Under the pieces are notes generated by a model. It saw nothing but the letters and a program-made list of their open reading frames with translations. It had not been told where the DNA came from and searched no databases. The translations under genes and the position numbers were made by a program. Of a stretch of DNA of 24,413 nucleotides, positions 21,604 to 24,413 are shown in pieces. This DNA comes from Actinomycetota bacterium (GTDB taxonomy: Bacteria > Actinomycetota > Thermoleophilia > UBA2241). Where the stretch lies: positions 1 to 24,413 of the forward strand of contig JAPLCL010000015.1 of the NCBI GenBank assembly GCA_026392265.1. Direction: 5' to 3'. Every line of letters begins with the position of its first letter. Position 1 is the stretch's first letter.

Positions 21604-22569
21604 TCAGGCTCCCTTCATCAAGTCGTCCAGGGCTTCGCGCAGCACGCCCACGGAGCTTGGATGACGCAGCACGAGGATGTCGGCGCCGGCCTCCAGCAGG
21701 GTCATCGCCGTGGTGACCTCCCAGGCGACGCCGCGCTCCGCGAGCTCACCCCACGCCGCGGGCACGTCCGTGGCGGCACGGCCCTCCTTCTGGCGCCAGG
21801 CCTCCTCGCCGATCGTGCAGATCATGGGCTGCTGCGTCATGGCGTCGCCCATGAGGGCGGCGAGGCGCAGACGCTCCATCACCGAGTAGGTGTATTCGAG
21901 GCCGTAGCCCAGGGCGCCGGTGTTGGGGTCCATGAGCACGCGCTCGAGCGGCAGACGCATGTCGCTGATGAGGATGTTGAGCTGCTTGGCCAGGTTCACG
22001 TCGATCGGCGTCTGGGCGATCACCAGATGCCCGTTGCCGAGGGCCGCGGCTACGATGGTGCGGTAGTTCTTCTCCTCGCAGAGGCCGAGCGCGAGCTGCT
22101 CGCCCTTGGTGGCTTCGGCGACCGCCACGAGCACGTCGTTGTCCTTGTCGGCGGTGCCGGGGCCATAGACGATGAGCGGCACGCCGACCGCGGCCAGGAC
22201 CCTGTCGACCGTGGCGCGCGCGTCGGTGGCGCTACGGTCGCCGAAGTCCGGGTGGCAGCTGCGCAGCTTGAGGGCGATGAGGTCCGCGCCTTCCGCGACG
22301 GCGCGCGCCGCCCATTTGGCCGGGTCTTTCAGGTCGTCGCCCCAGACGGCGACAAGCTCCGGCGACCAGTCGGCCGGCTCCATATCGACGACCTCGACGG
22401 CCAGCGCCGGCCGGTGCGGCAGCGCTCCTTCAAAGTCCAGGAACGGCAGGGCCGTCTCGCCGCCCACGGTCACGGTCGAGGTGCGCGTGCCGCCGCCGTA
22501 GCTGCTGCCCAGCGTGACGTCGCGCACCGTCCCCGACCATTTCTCGACGGGGATCTCTACTGCAGTCAT
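21604..22569 (-). CDS. acsD: Corrinoid iron-sulfur protein small subunit (AcsD/CdhD)
   Basis: TIM-barrel partner of AcsC in the methyl-carrying heterodimer. The 321 residues match the family (about 323 in Moorella). Recognisable segments are VEKWSGTVRDVTLG near the N terminus, FEGALPHRPALAVEVVD, LIALKLRSCHPD, RVLMDPNTGALGYGLEYTYS (near residues 220-240) and the C-terminal ADILVLRHPSSV. The ATG at 22569 has GGAGGG about 6 nt upstream. It follows acsB by 25 nt and precedes acsC by 3 nt, so the two subunits should be made in equal amounts. Confidence 0.96.
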   Translation of the reverse strand: MTAVEIPVEKWSGTVRDVTLGSSYGGGTRTSTVTVGGETALPFLDFEGALPHRPALAVEVVDMEPADWSPELVAVWGDDLKDPAKWAARAVAEGADLIALKLRSCHPDFGDRSATDARATVDRVLAAVGVPLIVYGPGTADKDNDVLVAVAEATKGEQLALGLCEEKNYRTIVAAALGNGHLVIAQTPIDVNLAKQLNILISDMRLPLERVLMDPNTGALGYGLEYTYSVMERLRLAALMGDAMTQQPMICTIGEEAWRQKEGRAATDVPAAWGELAERGVAWEVTTAMTLLEAGADILVLRHPSSVGVLREALDDLMKGA

Positions 22570-22594
22570 CAGCGCCCTCCAGGCGTTCGCGGAT

Positions 22595-24413
22595 TCAGAA
22601 GAGCGGGTCCATGGTCAGCGCGGGGTGCTCCTTGGCTTCCAGGAAGGGCAGGAGATCCTCAACGTTGGTGGCCACGGTCTCGTCGGCGATCTTGTCGAGC
22701 AGGTCGGGGACGCCCTCGCGCACGCAGACTTCCTCGAGGGCGGGACGCATGCTCTCCCTGAGGTTGGAGCTCATCCACACGACACGCTTCATGCCGCCAT
22801 CGGCGGGGATGAACTTCTTGCTCGTGAGGTAGTACTTGCCCATGCCCATCATGCCCGGCGTCTGCATGCCGCCGCCGGCCGTGCCGGCCAGGGTGCTGAA
22901 GGTCATGCCGCAGGGCGTCATGCTGGGGTCTTCGCGGCTGACGATCATGAAGCCGTTGGCCTCGGGCACGAGCACCATGATGCACTCGAAGCAGCCGCAC
23001 GAGGTCATCGGCGACTCCATGATGGAGTAGAAGGTCACCTTGTCGACGGTCTGGTTGGAGTGCGCGTGGATGTACTCGTTGGGGCCCGAGAACTCGCCGT
23101 TGACGGCGTCGATCACTATGCCCTTGGGTACCGGCTGGTTGGGGCCGGTGGGGTTGATCTCGAAGGAGGCCTTGCAGTCCAGCCAGTTGTACGCGCCGCA
23201 GAGGCCGACGCGCTCCGGGTTGACCACGCAGACGTGGTTGGGGGCGAAGCTCTGGCAGAGCAGGCACGAGTAGAAGGTGTCGACCGACTCGTCGGTGAGA
23301 TTGGCGATGCGCTCGTTGCGCTCGCGGTACGCGGCCCGCGCCTCTTCGATGAGCTCGTCGACCTCGGCGGCGTCGGTGGTCAGGGTGACCTGCACCTTGT
23401 CGACGATGTTGCCGAACACCTCGTGGATGCGCGCGTGGATCACCTTGCCGAAGTGCTCCAGGCGAAAGCCCTTGGCAAAGGTGTTCTTGCTCACCCGCGT
23501 CCAGGCGATGTCGCGCTGGCCGTTGTGCTGGATGCCCTCGACGCCGTTGATGAAGTAGTGGAACTGGCGCTCGAGGATGGGCTCGAAGTCGGTCTGCATC
23601 TTACGCCCGGAGACGTCGACGATCATGCCGAGCGGCAGGGCGTCGCCCTCGTTCATGCCGTCCAGATCGGCGCCGTGCACGACGATCTTGCCGTCCTCGA
23701 CCTCGTCGGCCGGCTTCATGCGCAGGAACTCGAAGGCGTGCGAGCGCTTGCCGCCGAACTCGGCGTACATGATGTCCTTGCGGATGCGCTCGCCCTCGAA
23801 GGCCGATCCGTACGAGACGGGGATCGGCACCTTGGCAATCTTGACCTTGACCCCGCGCACCTCGATGCAGCGCTGGATCAGCTTCTCGGTGCGCTCCAAG
23901 TCGTCGGCGCCGGGGATCTCGTCAAAGGGCATGCTGACGACGTGCTCATAGGTGGTCACGCCGGTCGGCAGGATCTGCGGGATGCGCGTGTCGGCGATCA
24001 CCGGGAACCCGTAGCTGATGGCGCCGGCGGCAGTGGCGTACTTGAGGTCATCGACCTCGCCAAGGGCCAGCACCCAGGCGAAGACGCGGTACTTGTTATA
24101 GAGCATGATGTCGCGCGCCTGGCCGGCGTCCATGCCGCCGAACGTCAGCGCCGAGCGGGCGGCGAAACCGAGTGCGTAGACGGCGGAGATGGTGTCCAGG
24201 CCGAACGGCACCGTGAAGGTGTCGTAGCCGAGCTGGATGCCCTCCTCCTGCAACTGATGGATGATGCTGCGCCCGTTGACGTTGCCGCTGAGGAAGATGA
24301 GGATGCCGCGGCTCTGCAGCTCGCGCACGATCTTGACGGCGACCTCGTTGCTCTTGGCGCAGCCGACGATGGCGCAGAACCCGGGCATGCGACCGTCGAC
24401 GAGCTGGATGCCC
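22595..24413 (-). CDS. acsB: Acetyl-CoA synthase (AcsB/CdhC), 5' end beyond window edge
   Basis: Condenses CO, a methyl group from AcsCD and coenzyme A into acetyl-CoA at the nickel A-cluster. About 606 residues are visible; the open frame runs through the right edge, and about 120-130 N-terminal residues are missing by comparison with the 729-residue Moorella subunit. The A-cluster ligands are present: SCLLCQSFAPNHVC, GLCGAYNWLDC and TSCGCFECI. The C terminus EHPALTMDPLF is characteristic. The ATG at 24388 is internal and not the start. The middle domain (EGERIRKDIMYAEFGG, GRKMQTDFEPILERQ) is also conserved. It is the furthest upstream gene seen in the operon; acsA, if linked, would lie to the right. 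Confidence 0.97.
   Translation of the reverse strand, partial: GIQLVDGRMPGFCAIVGCAKSNEVAVKIVRELQSRGILIFLSGNVNGRSIIHQLQEEGIQLGYDTFTVPFGLDTISAVYALGFAARSALTFGGMDAGQARDIMLYNKYRVFAWVLALGEVDDLKYATAAGAISYGFPVIADTRIPQILPTGVTTYEHVVSMPFDEIPGADDLERTEKLIQRCIEVRGVKVKIAKVPIPVSYGSAFEGERIRKDIMYAEFGGKRSHAFEFLRMKPADEVEDGKIVVHGADLDGMNEGDALPLGMIVDVSGRKMQTDFEPILERQFHYFINGVEGIQHNGQRDIAWTRVSKNTFAKGFRLEHFGKVIHARIHEVFGNIVDKVQVTLTTDAAEVDELIEEARAAYRERNERIANLTDESVDTFYSCLLCQSFAPNHVCVVNPERVGLCGAYNWLDCKASFEINPTGPNQPVPKGIVIDAVNGEFSGPNEYIHAHSNQTVDKVTFYSIMESPMTSCGCFECIMVLVPEANGFMIVSREDPSMTPCGMTFSTLAGTAGGGMQTPGMMGMGKYYLTSKKFIPADGGMKRVVWMSSNLRESMRPALEEVCVREGVPDLLDKIADETVATNVEDLLPFLEAKEHPALTMDPLF

Noticed and set aside
16455..22594. 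Cobalamin riboswitch within the acs operon
   Set aside because: All gaps are 25 nt or less, so none can hold one. If present it would lie upstream of acsB outside the window.

Overview
This high-GC window with strong AGGAGG-type ribosome binding sites looks like part of an anaerobic actinobacterial genome. Supporting signs are GTG/TTG starts, secreted proteins without outer-membrane features, tRNA genes with encoded CCA, and an actinobacterial flavour to the proteins. An uncultured lineage near Thermoleophilia or Coriobacteriia is my guess; no rRNA or ribosomal protein is present to settle it. There is no sign of phage, IS element or CRISPR.

Layout, left to right. (1) 1-1209: a minus-strand cysH-cysD pair for assimilatory sulfate reduction (APS reductase and ATP sulfurylase small subunit, the latter cut by the window edge), with a readable promoter. 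(2) 1508-4656: two convergent secreted proteins, a seven-bladed Asp-box propeller and a GH123/DUF4091-type glycosidase-like protein, whose stop codons overlap. (3) 5030-6113: a YefM/Phd-RelE toxin-antitoxin pair with TGTACA-type operator sites, then a small secreted orphan. (4) 6308-11864: housekeeping and tRNA island with tRNA-Ser(CGA), tRNA-Ser(GGA), tRNA-Arg(ACG) and tRNA-Ser(GCT), all on the minus strand. Between them lie tadA plus an M20 dipeptidase, a YugP-type zinc metallopeptidase, an orphan branched-chain-type binding lipoprotein and a voltage-gated-type potassium channel. (5) 12009-15876: a second M20 peptidase, then a minus-strand group encoding a membrane protein, a seven-heme secreted cytochrome c and a GyrI-like protein. 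(6) 16008-16454: tandemly duplicated genes for 65-residue membrane-anchored microproteins, followed by a perfect 15-bp hairpin. (7) 16540-24413: a tightly packed Wood-Ljungdahl carbonyl-branch operon, read leftwards as acsB (5' end off the window), acsD, acsC, acsV (RACo), cooC, acsE.

The operon covers methyl transfer from methyl-tetrahydrofolate (AcsE) to the corrinoid iron-sulfur protein (AcsCD), reductive reactivation of that protein (AcsV), nickel-site maturation (CooC) and acetyl-CoA assembly (AcsB). The CO dehydrogenase subunit (acsA) and the folate-branch enzymes are not in the window. The pathway could run towards CO2 fixation or acetate oxidation; the sequence does not decide. The multiheme cytochrome suggests extracytoplasmic electron transfer, but no direct link to the acs operon is visible. 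The least explained loci are the paired microproteins beside the acs operon, the cytochrome with one CX4CH heme site and a poly-glycine end, and the direct-repeat promoter of the glycosidase-like gene.
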